Part shown: piece by piece, positions 34,943-44,323 of the stretch
Layout: each line of letters starts with the position of its first letter
How positions within the stretch are numbered: the first letter of the stretch is position 1
Source of the DNA: Janthinobacterium sp. TND4EL3
GTDB taxonomy: Bacteria > Pseudomonadota > Gammaproteobacteria > Burkholderiales > Burkholderiaceae_D
Assembly: GCF_900156175.1 (NCBI RefSeq)
Contig: NZ_FTMV01000019.1
Coordinates: forward strand, 58,461 to 122,460
Length of the DNA: 64,000 nucleotides
Direction of reading: 5' to 3'
Notes under the pieces: model-generated
What the model saw: only the letters and a program-made list of their open reading frames with translations
Told to the model about the DNA's origin: nothing
Database searches by the model: none
Made by a program: the position numbers and the translations under genes

Positions 34943-37900
34943 TATATATCTCCTTCCAGGTCCAGCGCTGGCGCAGCAGTTGGCTTGGCGGCAGCGGCGG
35001 CTGGTTTTTTCTCAAAACGCTGCGCCAGGGTGCGCAGCAGGACGTAGAACACGGGCGTCAGGAACAAGCCGAAGAAGGTCACGCCCAGCATGCCGGCGAA
35101 CACCGCCACGCCCATGGCATGGCGCATTTCCGAACCGGCGCCGTGCGAGAACACCAGGGGCACCACGCCCATGATGAAGGCGATCGACGTCATCAGGATC
35201 GGACGCAGGCGCAGACGGCACGCTTCCAGCGCCGCTTGCACGACGGTGCGGCCATGCTCTTCCAGTTCGCGGGCAAACTCCACGATCAGGATGGCATTTT
35301 TTGACGCCAGCCCCACCAGCACGAACAGGGCGATCTGGGTGAACACATTGTTGTCGCCGCCGGTCAGTTTGACGCCCAACAAGGCGCACAGGATGGACAT
35401 CGGCACGATCAGGATCACGGCCAGCGGCAGGGTCCAGCTTTCGTACTGGGCAGCGAGCACCAGGAACACCAGCAGCACGCACAGCGGGAAGACATAGATC
35501 ATCGTATTGCCGGACAAGATGTCCTGGTAGGTCAGCTCCGTCCATTCGTACGAAATCCCCTGCGGCAGCACTTCCTTGGCGATGCGTTCCAGCGCCGCTT
35601 GCGCCTGGCCGCTCGACACGCCAGGTGCCGCGCCGCCGTTGAAATCGGCTGCTGCATACGCGTTGTAGCGCTGCACGCGGTCAGGACCATAACTATCCTT
35701 GACGCGCATCAACGACGACAGCGGGATCATTTCGCCCTTGTCATTGCGGACTTTGAGCTGCGCGATATCCTGGGCATGCGAACGGAAGGCCGCGTCGGCC
35801 TGCACGCGCACCTGGTAGGTGCGGCCAAACTGGTTGAAGTCATTCACGTACAGCGAACCGAGGTTGATCTGCAAGGTCTGGTAAATCGTTTGCAGCTGCA
35901 CGCCCATCTGCTTGGCCTTCACGCGGTCGACGTCGGCGAACAGCTGCGGCACGTTGATCTGGTAACCCGAGAACACGCCCGCCAGTTCCGGCGTCTGGTA
36001 GGCCTTGGCGGCCAGTGCCTGCGTGGCGTTGTACAGCGCGTCGTAGCCGAGGTTGCCGCGGTCTTCGATCATCATCTTGAAGCCGCCGATGGTACCGAGG
36101 CCGTTGACGGGCGGTGGCGGGAAGACCATGATGAAGGCGTCCTGGATGCCGCCCAGGCGCTTGTTGATCTCGGCCGCGATGGCGCCGCCCGACAATTCCT
36201 TGCTGCTGCGTTCGTCGAACGGTTTCAGGGTGGCGAAGACGATGCCGGCGTTCGGCGCATTCGTGAAGTCGTTGATCGACAGGCCGGGGAAGGCGATGGT
36301 CGATTCGACGCCGGGCACCGACTTGATCACGTCCGACATGCGGCGCACGACATCTTCCGTGCGGTCCAGCGAGGCGGCGTCGGGCAATTGCGCAAAGCCC
36401 ACCAGGTATTGCTTGTCCTGCGCCGGCACGAAGCCGGCCGGCACGGACTTGAAGGTGAAGATGGCGGCGACGACGAGCAGCGCATACACGCCCAGCGAGG
36501 CGCTCTTGCGGCCCAACACGCCCTTCACGCCCGCTTCATAGCGGTGCGAGGCGCGGCCGAAGAAGCGGTTGAACCAGGCGAAGAAGCGGCCGAAGACCTT
36601 GTCCATGCCGCGCGTCAGCGCGTCTTTCGGCGCATCGTGCGGTTTCAGCAGCGCGGCCGACAGGGCCGGCGCCAGGGTCAGCGAGCTGAAAGCGGAGATC
36701 ACGGTCGAAATGGCGATCGTCAGCGCGAACTGGCGGTAGAACTCGCCCGACAGGCCGGGCACGAAGGCGATCGGCACGAACACGGCGCACAGCACCAGGG
36801 CGATGGCGACGATGGGACCGCTGACCTCTTTCATGGCCTGGATGGTGGCGTCGCGCGGCGACAAGCCATCCTCGATGTTGCGCTCGACGTTTTCCACCAC
36901 CACGATGGCGTCATCGACGACGATACCGATGGCCAGCACAAGGCCGAACAGCGACAAGGTGTTGATCGAGAAGCCAAAGCCCAGCATCACGGCAAAGGTA
37001 CCGACAATCGACACGGGAACGGCCAAGAGCGGAATGATCGATGCGCGCCAGGTTTGCAGGAAGATGATCACCACCAGCACCACCAGGGCGATCGCCTCCA
37101 GCAGGGTATGGATCACGGCTTCGATGGACGAACGCACGAATTGCGTCGGGTCATACTCGATGCGGTATTCCACGCCTTGCGGGAAGTCCTTTTTCAGTTC
37201 GTCCATCTTGGCGCGCACGTCGGACGACAATTGCAGCGCGTTGGCGTTCGGCGCTTCGAAGATACCCATGCCGACGGCAGGATTATTGTTCAGCAACGAG
37301 CGCAGCGAGTAGCTGTTGGCGCCCATTTCCACGCGCGCCACGTCCTTGAGGTGCGTGACGGCGCCGTCGGCATTCGTGCGCACGATGATGGCGCCGAATT
37401 CCTCGGGCGTCTGCAAGCGGCCCTGGGTGTTGACGGTCAGCTGGAAGTCCGAGTTCTTCGCTGGCGACGCGCCGATGACACCTGCGGCCACCTGCACGTT
37501 CTGCTCGCGGATCGCATCGACGACGTCATTGGCCGTCATGCCGCGCGCCGCCACCTTTTGCGGGTCGAGCCAGATGCGCATGGCGTAGTCGCCGGCGCCG
37601 AAGATCTGGATGTCGCCCATGCCGGGCAGACGGGCCAATTGATCCTTGACGTTCAGCACCGCGTAGTTACGCAGGTACATGTCGTCATAGCGCTTGTTCG
37701 GCGAGACCAGGTGCACCACCATGGTCAGATTCGGCGACGATTTCACCGTCGTCACGCCGATCTGGCGCACTTCCTCGGGCAGGCGCGGCAAGGCGCGCTG
37801 CACGCGGTTCTGCACCTGCGTCTCGGCCTGCTCGACGTTGGTGCCGATCTTGAAGGTCACCGTCAGCATCATCGCGCCATCGGACGTGTTTTGCGAGGAC

Positions 37901-38139
37901 ATGTAGAGCATGTTCTCGACGCCGTTGATCTGCTCTTCGAGCGGCGCGGCGACGGTTTCGGCGATCACTTTCGGGTTGGCGCCCGGGTATTGCGCGCGCA
38001 CCACCACCGATGGCGGCACGACGTCGGGATATTCGGAGATGGGCAGGCCGAATATCGACAGCAGCCCGGCCACGAATATGACGATCGACAGCACCGCCGC
38101 GAAAATCGGCTTGTCGATGAAAAAGCGGGAAAAATTCAT
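34939..38139 (-). CDS. RND multidrug efflux pump, inner-membrane HAE1 transporter
   Basis: The 1066-residue proton antiporter (AcrB/MexB class). N-terminus MNFSRFFIDKPIFAAVLSI; the HAE1 motifs GLPISEYPDVVPPSVVV and GIVVDDAIVVVENVERNIED (TM4 acidic pair) are present. Two large periplasmic loops and the C-terminal block FARELEEHGRTVVQAALEA follow. The length fits. It starts 2 bp after the stop of the adaptor gene and overlaps the channel gene by 4 bp, so the three subunits are co-translated. Substrates cannot be predicted. Confidence 0.95.
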   Translation of the reverse strand: MNFSRFFIDKPIFAAVLSIVIFVAGLLSIFGLPISEYPDVVPPSVVVRAQYPGANPKVIAETVAAPLEEQINGVENMLYMSSQNTSDGAMMLTVTFKIGTNVEQAETQVQNRVQRALPRLPEEVRQIGVTTVKSSPNLTMVVHLVSPNKRYDDMYLRNYAVLNVKDQLARLPGMGDIQIFGAGDYAMRIWLDPQKVAARGMTANDVVDAIREQNVQVAAGVIGASPAKNSDFQLTVNTQGRLQTPEEFGAIIVRTNADGAVTHLKDVARVEMGANSYSLRSLLNNNPAVGMGIFEAPNANALQLSSDVRAKMDELKKDFPQGVEYRIEYDPTQFVRSSIEAVIHTLLEAIALVVLVVIIFLQTWRASIIPLLAVPVSIVGTFAVMLGFGFSINTLSLFGLVLAIGIVVDDAIVVVENVERNIEDGLSPRDATIQAMKEVSGPIVAIALVLCAVFVPIAFVPGLSGEFYRQFALTIAISTVISAFSSLTLAPALSAALLKPHDAPKDALTRGMDKVFGRFFAWFNRFFGRASHRYEAGVKGVLGRKSASLGVYALLVVAAIFTFKSVPAGFVPAQDKQYLVGFAQLPDAASLDRTEDVVRRMSDVIKSVPGVESTIAFPGLSINDFTNAPNAGIVFATLKPFDERSSKELSGGAIAAEINKRLGGIQDAFIMVFPPPPVNGLGTIGGFKMMIEDRGNLGYDALYNATQALAAKAYQTPELAGVFSGYQINVPQLFADVDRVKAKQMGVQLQTIYQTLQINLGSLYVNDFNQFGRTYQVRVQADAAFRSHAQDIAQLKVRNDKGEMIPLSSLMRVKDSYGPDRVQRYNAYAAADFNGGAAPGVSSGQAQAALERIAKEVLPQGISYEWTELTYQDILSGNTMIYVFPLCVLLVFLVLAAQYESWTLPLAVILIVPMSILCALLGVKLTGGDNNVFTQIALFVLVGLASKNAILIVEFARELEEHGRTVVQAALEACRLRLRPILMTSIAFIMGVVPLVFSHGAGSEMRHAMGVAVFAGMLGVTFFGLFLTPVFYVLLRTLAQRFEKKPAAAAAKPTAAPALDLEGDIY

Positions 38140-38141
38140 GT

Positions 38142-39395
38142 TTATTCCTTGGAAGTCGATGCTGCTTTCGCGGCGATCTTGGCGTCTTTTGCTTCAGGTT
38201 TTGCGGGAGCGACGGGCGCGGTCGGGTCGAAATCCATGGCCACGATCTGCGGCGTCACCGGTGCGCCGGGGCGCACGCGCTGCAAGCCGTTGACGACGAT
38301 CTTTTCGCCCGCCTTCAAGCCTTCGCGCACCACGCGCAAGCCGTCCGAGGCCGGGCCCAGCTTGACGGCGCGATATTCGGCCTTGTTGTCGGCACCCACC
38401 ACGTAGACGTATTTGCGGCTCTGGTCCGTGCCGACGGCGCGGTCGGAGATCAGCAGCGCCGTGCTTTGCGCGTGGGGGCCGTTGCCGCCGTCAAGCTGGA
38501 CGCGCGCGAACAGGCCGGGCACCAGCTGGCGCTCGGCGTTGGCGAAGGTGGCGCGCATGCGCACGCTGCCCGTGGCCGGGTCGAGCTGGTTGTCGACGAA
38601 TTCCAGCTTGCCTTCGTGCGGGAAGCCCGTTTCATTGGCCAGGCCCACCTTGACGGTGACGGGCGTGCCCTTTTGCGCCGTGCCGGCCACGCGCAGATAC
38701 GTATCTTCATCGCCGTCGAAGCTGGCGTAGATGCGGTCCGTCGACACCACGGAAGTCAGAATGGCGGACGCGTCGATCAGGTTGCCGACGGTGATTTCCG
38801 CCTTGCTGACGCGGCCGCTGATCGGCGCCTGCACCTGCGTGTACGACAGGTTCAGCCTGGCCGCTTCATACGCGGCTTGCGCCGAGCGGACATTCGCGTC
38901 CAGCTCTTTCAGGCCCGAGGCCTTTTCATCGAATTCGCGCTGGGCGATGGCTTTTTCGGCCAGCAGCTTTTCAGCGCGCGACAGTTCCAGCTTGGCCAGT
39001 TCCGCCTTGGCGCGGGCCGAAGCGGCCGTGCCTTCGGCGCGCGACACTTCGGCCTGGAACGGACGCGGATCGATGACGAACAGCACATCGCCCTTCTTGA
39101 CTTCGCTGCCCGGCTTGAAGTTGACGGCCGTGATGAAGCCGCCCACCCGCGAGCGGATTTCCACGCGCTCGATCGCTTCCAGGCGGCCCGAGAATTCCTG
39201 CGTTTCCGTGATCTGTTTTTCCACGACGGCGGCGGCCGAGATGGGCGGGCCGCCGGCGGCGGGCGCGTCGGGCACCTTGCTGTTGGCCGAATCGCAGCCG
39301 GCCAGGCTCACGGCCACGAGGCCTGCCAGCGCGAGCGAGGCAGCGAGAGGCTTGATGAGTGTACCTAAGGTGGAAAATTGTTGAACGTTTTTCAT
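38142..39395 (-). CDS. RND efflux periplasmic adaptor (membrane fusion protein)
   Basis: The 417-residue adaptor is anchored as a lipoprotein (LVAVSLAGCDSANS). The lipoyl half-motif RLEAIERVEIRSRVGGFI and the coiled-coil hairpin (LAKLELSRAEKLLAEKAIAQ) are followed by ANLSYTQVQAPISG-type sequence and the beta-barrel. It ends in a Lys/Ala-rich tail. The start at 39395 is chosen because the signal peptide begins there; an upstream in-frame extension is out of family. First gene of the operon; the 271-bp upstream region holds a palindromic operator candidate. No dedicated regulator gene is next to it. Confidence 0.94.
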   Translation of the reverse strand: MKNVQQFSTLGTLIKPLAASLALAGLVAVSLAGCDSANSKVPDAPAAGGPPISAAAVVEKQITETQEFSGRLEAIERVEIRSRVGGFITAVNFKPGSEVKKGDVLFVIDPRPFQAEVSRAEGTAASARAKAELAKLELSRAEKLLAEKAIAQREFDEKASGLKELDANVRSAQAAYEAARLNLSYTQVQAPISGRVSKAEITVGNLIDASAILTSVVSTDRIYASFDGDEDTYLRVAGTAQKGTPVTVKVGLANETGFPHEGKLEFVDNQLDPATGSVRMRATFANAERQLVPGLFARVQLDGGNGPHAQSTALLISDRAVGTDQSRKYVYVVGADNKAEYRAVKLGPASDGLRVVREGLKAGEKIVVNGLQRVRPGAPVTPQIVAMDFDPTAPVAPAKPEAKDAKIAAKAASTSKE

Positions 39396-39584
39396 TTTCT
39401 TTCCCTGTTTTATGAAAATTTCTAATGGTATGGGCGGCAGGAAGCAACCCAACTGAAAAAGTGTATGGTGGTGCCATGGCGCCCGACGGCGCTCGATCAA
39501 AGGTAAACAGGCCGCCAGCTGCTTGAAAGCGGACGGGGACGACGAAGCTGGCTGTGCGAACGCACAACGCAGACAGGAAGGGAA

Positions 39585-39602
39585 CTACACTGCGTAGTGT
39601 AG
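39585..39602. promoter_or_regulatory. Palindromic operator candidate upstream of the efflux operon
   Basis: CTACACT (39585-39591) and AGTGTAG (39596-39602) are exact inverted arms around GCGT. A further AGTGTA half-site occurs at 39631-39636. Such sites upstream of RND operons commonly bind TetR-family repressors, but no such gene is adjacent, so the regulator must be elsewhere. Position is 190 bp before the adaptor start codon. Confidence 0.45.
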
Positions 39603-39666
39603 CAACCGAAACTCAAAAAGTAAACTGATTAGTGTAAGTTTTTTTGCGGTGCCGCGGATGGCGGCC

Positions 39667-40527
39667 TTATGACTCGGGCTCTTGCCCCAGTCCGGCGACG
39701 AAACTGCTAATTTCGCTCAATACCTGCACCTTGCAGGCGCATTCATTCCGGGCGGTCGCGTCTTGCAGCGGCGCGGCGGCCATGCGCCGCACGGTGGTCT
39801 TGATGCCGCAGGCGATCAATTTGCTGCCGTATTGTTCAGCCTCGTCGCGCAATGGGTCGTCTTCGCTGGACAAGATCAAGGCGGGCGGCAGGTTCTTCAG
39901 GCGGCTCGACTGCAATGGCGACGCGTAGGGATGGGTACGGTCAGCGGCATTCGGCAGGTAGCCGCGATAGGCGGCGGCGCACTGGTCGGCCACTTCCGCC
40001 AGGTCGGGGCAGCTTGGCAAGGAGCGCATCGAGCACGTCGACAGGCCGGGGTCGAGCATGGGCATGATCAGCACCTGGCCCGCGAGGGGCGGTCCGCCCC
40101 GGTCGCGCGACATCATGGCGCACACGGCAGCCAGGTTGGCGCCCGCTTCGATGCCCGACACCACCATCTGCTTGCCCGTCCAGCCCAGCTTGGACTTGTT
40201 CTTCTTTGCCCACAGCAGCACGGCATGCGCGTCTTCCACGGCGGCGGGGAAGGGACGCACCTTCGCCAGCGTGTAGTTCGCGGCCAGCACCACGTGGTCG
40301 GGGTTGCTCAGCACGAGGCAGCGCAGGAAGTCGTCCGCATCGTCCAGGTCGCCGGCCACAAAGCCGCCGCCATGGAAGAAGACCATCAGGTTCGGCTGCT
40401 TGGCGCCCGGCACGCCGGCCGTATAGACGCGGGCGGCGAGCGCATCCTGCGCGCCCTGCACCTCGATGTCGCGTATCTTCAGCGCCTGGCCAGGGGCCAG
40501 TTCGGCTGCGGCGTCGGCCAACGTCAT
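39667..40527 (-). CDS. Alpha/beta hydrolase-fold protein lacking the catalytic Ser and His
   Basis: A 286-residue protein of the hormone-sensitive-lipase esterase type. The oxyanion motif FFHGGGFVAGD is intact and the Asp motif DPLRDEAEQYG is present. However, the nucleophile elbow, normally GDSAGGNLA, reads GIEAGANLA (Glu for Ser), and no His occurs in the C-terminal region after the Asp motif. It is probably non-hydrolytic, or uses another mechanism. The start at 40527 overlaps the stop of the small exported protein gene (ATGA), which decides it over an upstream in-frame ATG. No signal peptide. Confidence 0.85.
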   Translation of the reverse strand: MTLADAAAELAPGQALKIRDIEVQGAQDALAARVYTAGVPGAKQPNLMVFFHGGGFVAGDLDDADDFLRCLVLSNPDHVVLAANYTLAKVRPFPAAVEDAHAVLLWAKKNKSKLGWTGKQMVVSGIEAGANLAAVCAMMSRDRGGPPLAGQVLIMPMLDPGLSTCSMRSLPSCPDLAEVADQCAAAYRGYLPNAADRTHPYASPLQSSRLKNLPPALILSSEDDPLRDEAEQYGSKLIACGIKTTVRRMAAAPLQDATARNECACKVQVLSEISSFVAGLGQEPES

Positions 40528-40736
40528 TGCGCCACCACCGGCTGCACTGCAGCATCGCGCACCGCGTCGTTCAGGCACAACAGGGCGACGCCGCCCACTT
40601 CATGGGTCAGGGCGCTGTAAGCGCTGGCTTCGCTTTGCGCCGCCAGCGAGTAGGCATCCGTCGATACCATCGCGGCCAGAGCAAGCGAGCTCATAGCGAG
40701 AGCAAGCACTGCAAAGATTCCATTCCGATGACCCAT
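40524..40736 (-). CDS. Small exported protein
   Basis: A 70-residue protein with a signal peptide (NGIFAVLALAMSSLALA) and a short mature part of about 45 residues, containing a single Cys (ALLCLND). AGGAGAAATATC before the ATG at 40736 is a strong SD. It is co-translated with the inactive esterase-like gene and is divergent from a LysR regulator, which may control it. I do not recognise a family. Confidence 0.7.
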   Translation of the reverse strand: MGHRNGIFAVLALAMSSLALAAMVSTDAYSLAAQSEASAYSALTHEVGGVALLCLNDAVRDAAVQPVVAQ

Positions 40737-40884
40737 GATATTTCTCCTGTGAACTTCCTGCGGCAATCACATTTATGCTGCAGTACAACAACTATAGACT
40801 TGATCTACAATCTGATAAAGAGTGCAATGCCGAATTGATTGTTCAGGATTCTGAATAATCGTGCAGAAAGTGATAGGAAATCAA

Positions 40885-41844
40885 GTGAACAAGCTGCAAG
40901 CCATGGAAGTCTTCATCCAAGTCGTCGATGCGGGCGGCTTTACGCGCGCGGCCGAGAACATGCAGTTGCCGAAAGCCACCGTGTCGACCTTGATCCAGTC
41001 GCTGGAAAGCAGCCTGTCGGTCAAGTTGCTCAACCGCACCACGCGCCACGTCAGCATCACCTCGGACGGCGCCGCGTATTACGAACGCTGCGTGCGCATC
41101 CTGTCCGACGTGCGCGAGGCCGAGGAATCGCTGTCGCGCACGCGCCTGAGTCCCAGCGGACGGCTGCGCGTGGATGCGCCCACGGCCCTGGCCAGCGAAC
41201 TGATCATCCCCGCCCTGCCCGACTTCTTTGCCCGCTACCCCGATATCTCGCTGGAACTCGGTTGCAGCGACCGCCCCGTCGACCTGATCGAGGAAGGCGT
41301 CGACTGCGCCGTGCGCGGCGGCGAATTGGGCGATTTGAACCTGATCGCGCGCCGCGTCGGCGTGCTGCATTTCATTACCTGCGCCGCGCCCGGCTACCTG
41401 GCGCGGTACGGCACGCCGCAGCACCCGAACGACCTGGCGCAGCACCGGGGCGTGAATTTCTTCTCCGCCAAGACGGGCAAGACGTTCGAGTGGGATTTCA
41501 CGCGCGCGGGCGAACGCATCCAGATGTCCATGCCCAGCCATATCGCCCTGAACGACTCGAACGCCTACGCGGCCGCCGGCCTGGCGGGCCTGGGCATCGT
41601 GCAAATGACGCATTTCATGCTTGCGCCGCTGCTGGAACAGGGCAAAATGGTGGAATTGCTGGGCGATTGGGAATCCGACCCGCTGCCCATCCACGTGATC
41701 TATCCGCCCAACCGCCACCTGTCCGCCAAGGTGCGCGTGTTCGTCGAATGGGTCGCCGACATGTTTACCAACCACCCGGCCACGCAGCTGAAGGGCAAGA
41801 GCGCCCTGCCCGCGCGTGCCGCCCTGACCGAGGCCCAACCATGA
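40885..41844 (+). CDS. LysR family transcriptional regulator
   Basis: A 319-residue regulator with an N-terminal winged helix-turn-helix (NKLQAMEVFIQVVDAGGFTR, then AAENMQLPKATVSTLIQSLE) and a periplasmic-binding-like effector domain (SGRLRVDAPTALASELIIPA). The GTG at 40885 is chosen because it gives the family-typical start NKLQAMEVF and has AGGAAA in front; earlier in-frame GTG codons lack this. It overlaps the downstream dehydrogenase gene by 4 bp and faces the small exported protein/hydrolase pair across 148 bp. It likely regulates one or both. Confidence 0.93.
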   Translation: MNKLQAMEVFIQVVDAGGFTRAAENMQLPKATVSTLIQSLESSLSVKLLNRTTRHVSITSDGAAYYERCVRILSDVREAEESLSRTRLSPSGRLRVDAPTALASELIIPALPDFFARYPDISLELGCSDRPVDLIEEGVDCAVRGGELGDLNLIARRVGVLHFITCAAPGYLARYGTPQHPNDLAQHRGVNFFSAKTGKTFEWDFTRAGERIQMSMPSHIALNDSNAYAAAGLAGLGIVQMTHFMLAPLLEQGKMVELLGDWESDPLPIHVIYPPNRHLSAKVRVFVEWVADMFTNHPATQLKGKSALPARAALTEAQP

Positions 41845-42812
41845 CCGCAGCAAGCACATCGCCCCACCGCATCGTCTTTCTCGACCGCGACAGCCTGATC
41901 GCCACCGTGCGCCCGCCCGCCTTCGCCCACGGCTGGGCAGAGTATCCGCACACCAGGGGCAGCGAGCAGACGGTAGCCCGATTGCAAGGCGCCACCATTG
42001 CCATCACGAACAAGGTGCCGCTGCGCGCAGCCGAGCTGGCGCAGCTGCCCAAGCTCCAGATGATCGCCGTGGCCGCCACGGGCACGGACATCCTCGACCT
42101 GGCCGCCTGCCGCGCGCGGGGCATTATCGTCGCCAATATCCGCGACTATGCGCGCGCCACCGTGCCCGAGCATACCCTGGCCCTGATGCTGGCCCTGCGC
42201 CGCCAGCTCGTCGCCTACCGCGCGGACGTGGAAGCGGGCCTGTGGCAGGCGTCGGACCGCTTCTGCCTGTTCGGCCACCCGATCCGCGACCTGGCCGGCA
42301 GCCGCCTGGGCTTGCTCGGCTACGGCGCGCTGGGCAAGTCCGTGGCCCAGCTGGGGCGCGCCTTCGGCATGCACGTCATCGTGCATAACCGCTCACCCAT
42401 CGCCGACGATGGCGTGCAGGAAGTGGGTTTTGACGAACTGCTGGCCACCTCCGACGTACTGAGCCTGCATCTGCCCCTGACGGACAAGACGCGCCACATC
42501 ATCGGAGAGCAAGAACTGGCGCGCATGCAGCCCACGTCGCTGCTGATCAACACGGCGCGGGGCGGCCTCGTCGACGAGGCGGCCCTGGCCCAGGCATTGA
42601 CGAACGGCGTGATCGCCGGCGCCGGCTTCGACGTGCTGTCGCAGGAACCGCCGCCGCCCGACAATCCGCTGCTCAATTTACGACTGCCCAACTTCATCCT
42701 CACCCCGCACACGGCCTGGGCCAGCGGTGAAGCCATGCAAAAACTGGCCGACATATTGATCGGCAATATCGAAGCGTTCGAACGCGGCGCTCCCGTGAAC
42801 GTGGTGGCATGA
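41841..42812 (+). CDS. D-2-hydroxyacid dehydrogenase
   Basis: A 323-residue NAD(P)-dependent enzyme (glycerate/hydroxypyruvate reductase group). The nucleotide-binding motif GLLGYGALGKSVAQLGRAFG is followed by the catalytic Arg in NTARGGLVDEAAL, the Glu in GFDVLSQEPPP and the His in TPHTAWAS. The ATG overlaps the LysR stop (ATGA) and the next gene overlaps its own stop, giving a three-gene unit. The exact substrate is unknown. Confidence 0.92.
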   Translation: MTAASTSPHRIVFLDRDSLIATVRPPAFAHGWAEYPHTRGSEQTVARLQGATIAITNKVPLRAAELAQLPKLQMIAVAATGTDILDLAACRARGIIVANIRDYARATVPEHTLALMLALRRQLVAYRADVEAGLWQASDRFCLFGHPIRDLAGSRLGLLGYGALGKSVAQLGRAFGMHVIVHNRSPIADDGVQEVGFDELLATSDVLSLHLPLTDKTRHIIGEQELARMQPTSLLINTARGGLVDEAALAQALTNGVIAGAGFDVLSQEPPPPDNPLLNLRLPNFILTPHTAWASGEAMQKLADILIGNIEAFERGAPVNVVA

Positions 42813-43264
42813 GCGTCTTGCACGAGCTCGATGAACTGCTGTGCGGGGACGACGAGGAATACGACCGCCTCGACCTGTTTCTCGAAGCGGACGAGCTGAT
42901 CGGACAGCTGCGGATGGCCGACGTGCCCGCGCTGCTGGCCCTGTGGCCGCAGCGCAGCCTGTGCTGGCAGCAACGGTTCACGCAAGCGAGCGGCAACATC
43001 GACGGCGCCGCGCTGCGCGCCCTGCTGGCCGGTTTGCTGCAGATCAAGGAAACGACGCACGGGGTGTTCGAACTGATGCCCAGGTTGCCGTCCGTCGCCG
43101 ACACGTCTACTCTCAGCGACGCGCTGCTCGATCATGCCGAGCAAGCCTGGCATGTGGATCAGCAGCGGCAGCGGCAGATCCAGATCAGTTGCTGGAGCTG
43201 CGGACTGTCGGGCCGGCTGCTGAAGCGGCTGGGGTTGTCTGCCTGGAAAGATGTGGGGCTGTAA
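42809..43264 (+). CDS. Hypothetical protein
   Basis: A 151-residue acidic, helical cytoplasmic protein. The ATG at 42809 overlaps the dehydrogenase stop, so translation is coupled. Near the C-terminus a CWSCG motif lies between IQIS and LSGRLLKRLG; it could bind metal or be redox-active. I do not recognise the family. Coupling suggests some connection to the hydroxyacid dehydrogenase. Confidence 0.7.
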   Translation: MSVLHELDELLCGDDEEYDRLDLFLEADELIGQLRMADVPALLALWPQRSLCWQQRFTQASGNIDGAALRALLAGLLQIKETTHGVFELMPRLPSVADTSTLSDALLDHAEQAWHVDQQRQRQIQISCWSCGLSGRLLKRLGLSAWKDVGL

Positions 43265-43372
43265 AACCGGTCGCCACGCCAGGCGGCACTCTAGATTGCG
43301 CTGGAACAAGTATCGCTGTGCACATTCGCCATACAGTGAGCCCATGCTTGTTTCAACCACTCTGGAGGCGCC

Positions 43373-44275
43373 ATGAAAATACTCTACCCTCTCGTCCTGT
43401 TCGCCGCCGTCACCCTGAACAGTGCATGCACTAGCTTGCCCGCCATTCCCGCGCCGACATTGCAAATAGCCAAAGCACCAGGTCCGATCGATTCCAACTC
43501 TGGCCCCCACGCCCCGCGCCAGCTGGCATGGCCGTGGGACGAAGGACGTACCTTCGAAGCAGAATTCAATAGTGACTGCCGGGGCCCCATCTATTTCGTC
43601 GACAAGCAGCGCAACATCAGCAGCTTTGTGGGCATAGACTCTCCGCCACGGGCCACGTTCGACAGCGACGACCCCGACGTTATCCTGGGTAATATCGGAT
43701 ACGCTGACCAGCTGATTTTCTCGACCAATGGGGGGCGCAGTTTTTTCAAGGAAGTACGGGCCTTCCCCCGCTCCGCCTCTGTCGAATTCATTGCCGTGCG
43801 CAAGGGGCATGTGTATGTGGGAATCAACCAACAATCAAACGACGCCGATGCCTACTTTGCCTGGCATAGAACGAAGAACAAGTATCGTTCCGAGGAAATG
43901 GAACAGTACAGCCGCAAACTGATGATTCTCGAAGGAAAACTCGACAAAGCCCAGGGCCGCATCGCAAGCTATCGGATACTCAAACCAAAGGGCCATCAAT
44001 TCACCAGTCCCTACGCGGCCATGGCCGCGGAATACATCAAGGAGGTCGACGACATTGAGGCGCTGGGCCTGCCGCACGCCGGTGGCAACGTTCCCCTGCA
44101 CCGCTGTGACACGACCATGCAACTACCCGTCTGGCATCACTGGGCATCCAAGAAAGAGTTGGCGGAAATGAACACATGGTACGAAACCACCAAACGCGCC
44201 CACCCCGAATGGGCCACGGCAGAAATGGACAAGTTGATGCAGGAGGCGCGTGAATTTACTGAAAAATATCGCTAG
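43373..44275 (+). CDS. Lipoprotein, possibly Tli3-like immunity protein
   Basis: A 300-residue predicted lipoprotein: signal KILYPLVLFAAVTLNSAC with the lipid Cys at residue 19. The mature part has a beta-rich segment with IFSTNGGRSFFKEVRAFPRS and FIAVRKGHVYVGI, reminiscent of the Tli3-type T6SS immunity fold (ST.GG..F....V....VYV); this resemblance is from memory and weak. The C-terminal third is helical (MNTWYETTKRAHPEWA). GGAGGCGCC precedes the ATG. It is a single gene with no toxin next to it, so another role is possible. Confidence 0.6.
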   Translation: MKILYPLVLFAAVTLNSACTSLPAIPAPTLQIAKAPGPIDSNSGPHAPRQLAWPWDEGRTFEAEFNSDCRGPIYFVDKQRNISSFVGIDSPPRATFDSDDPDVILGNIGYADQLIFSTNGGRSFFKEVRAFPRSASVEFIAVRKGHVYVGINQQSNDADAYFAWHRTKNKYRSEEMEQYSRKLMILEGKLDKAQGRIASYRILKPKGHQFTSPYAAMAAEYIKEVDDIEALGLPHAGGNVPLHRCDTTMQLPVWHHWASKKELAEMNTWYETTKRAHPEWATAEMDKLMQEAREFTEKYR

Positions 44276-44323
44276 GCCTGCAGTGTGTGCCGGCGCATCG
44301 CCGCCGGCCCACTCAGCACCACC

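Noticed and set aside
35599..38406. Plus-strand open frame of 935 codons over the RND pump
   Set aside because: Antisense shadow of the HAE1 pump; no SD, no domain.
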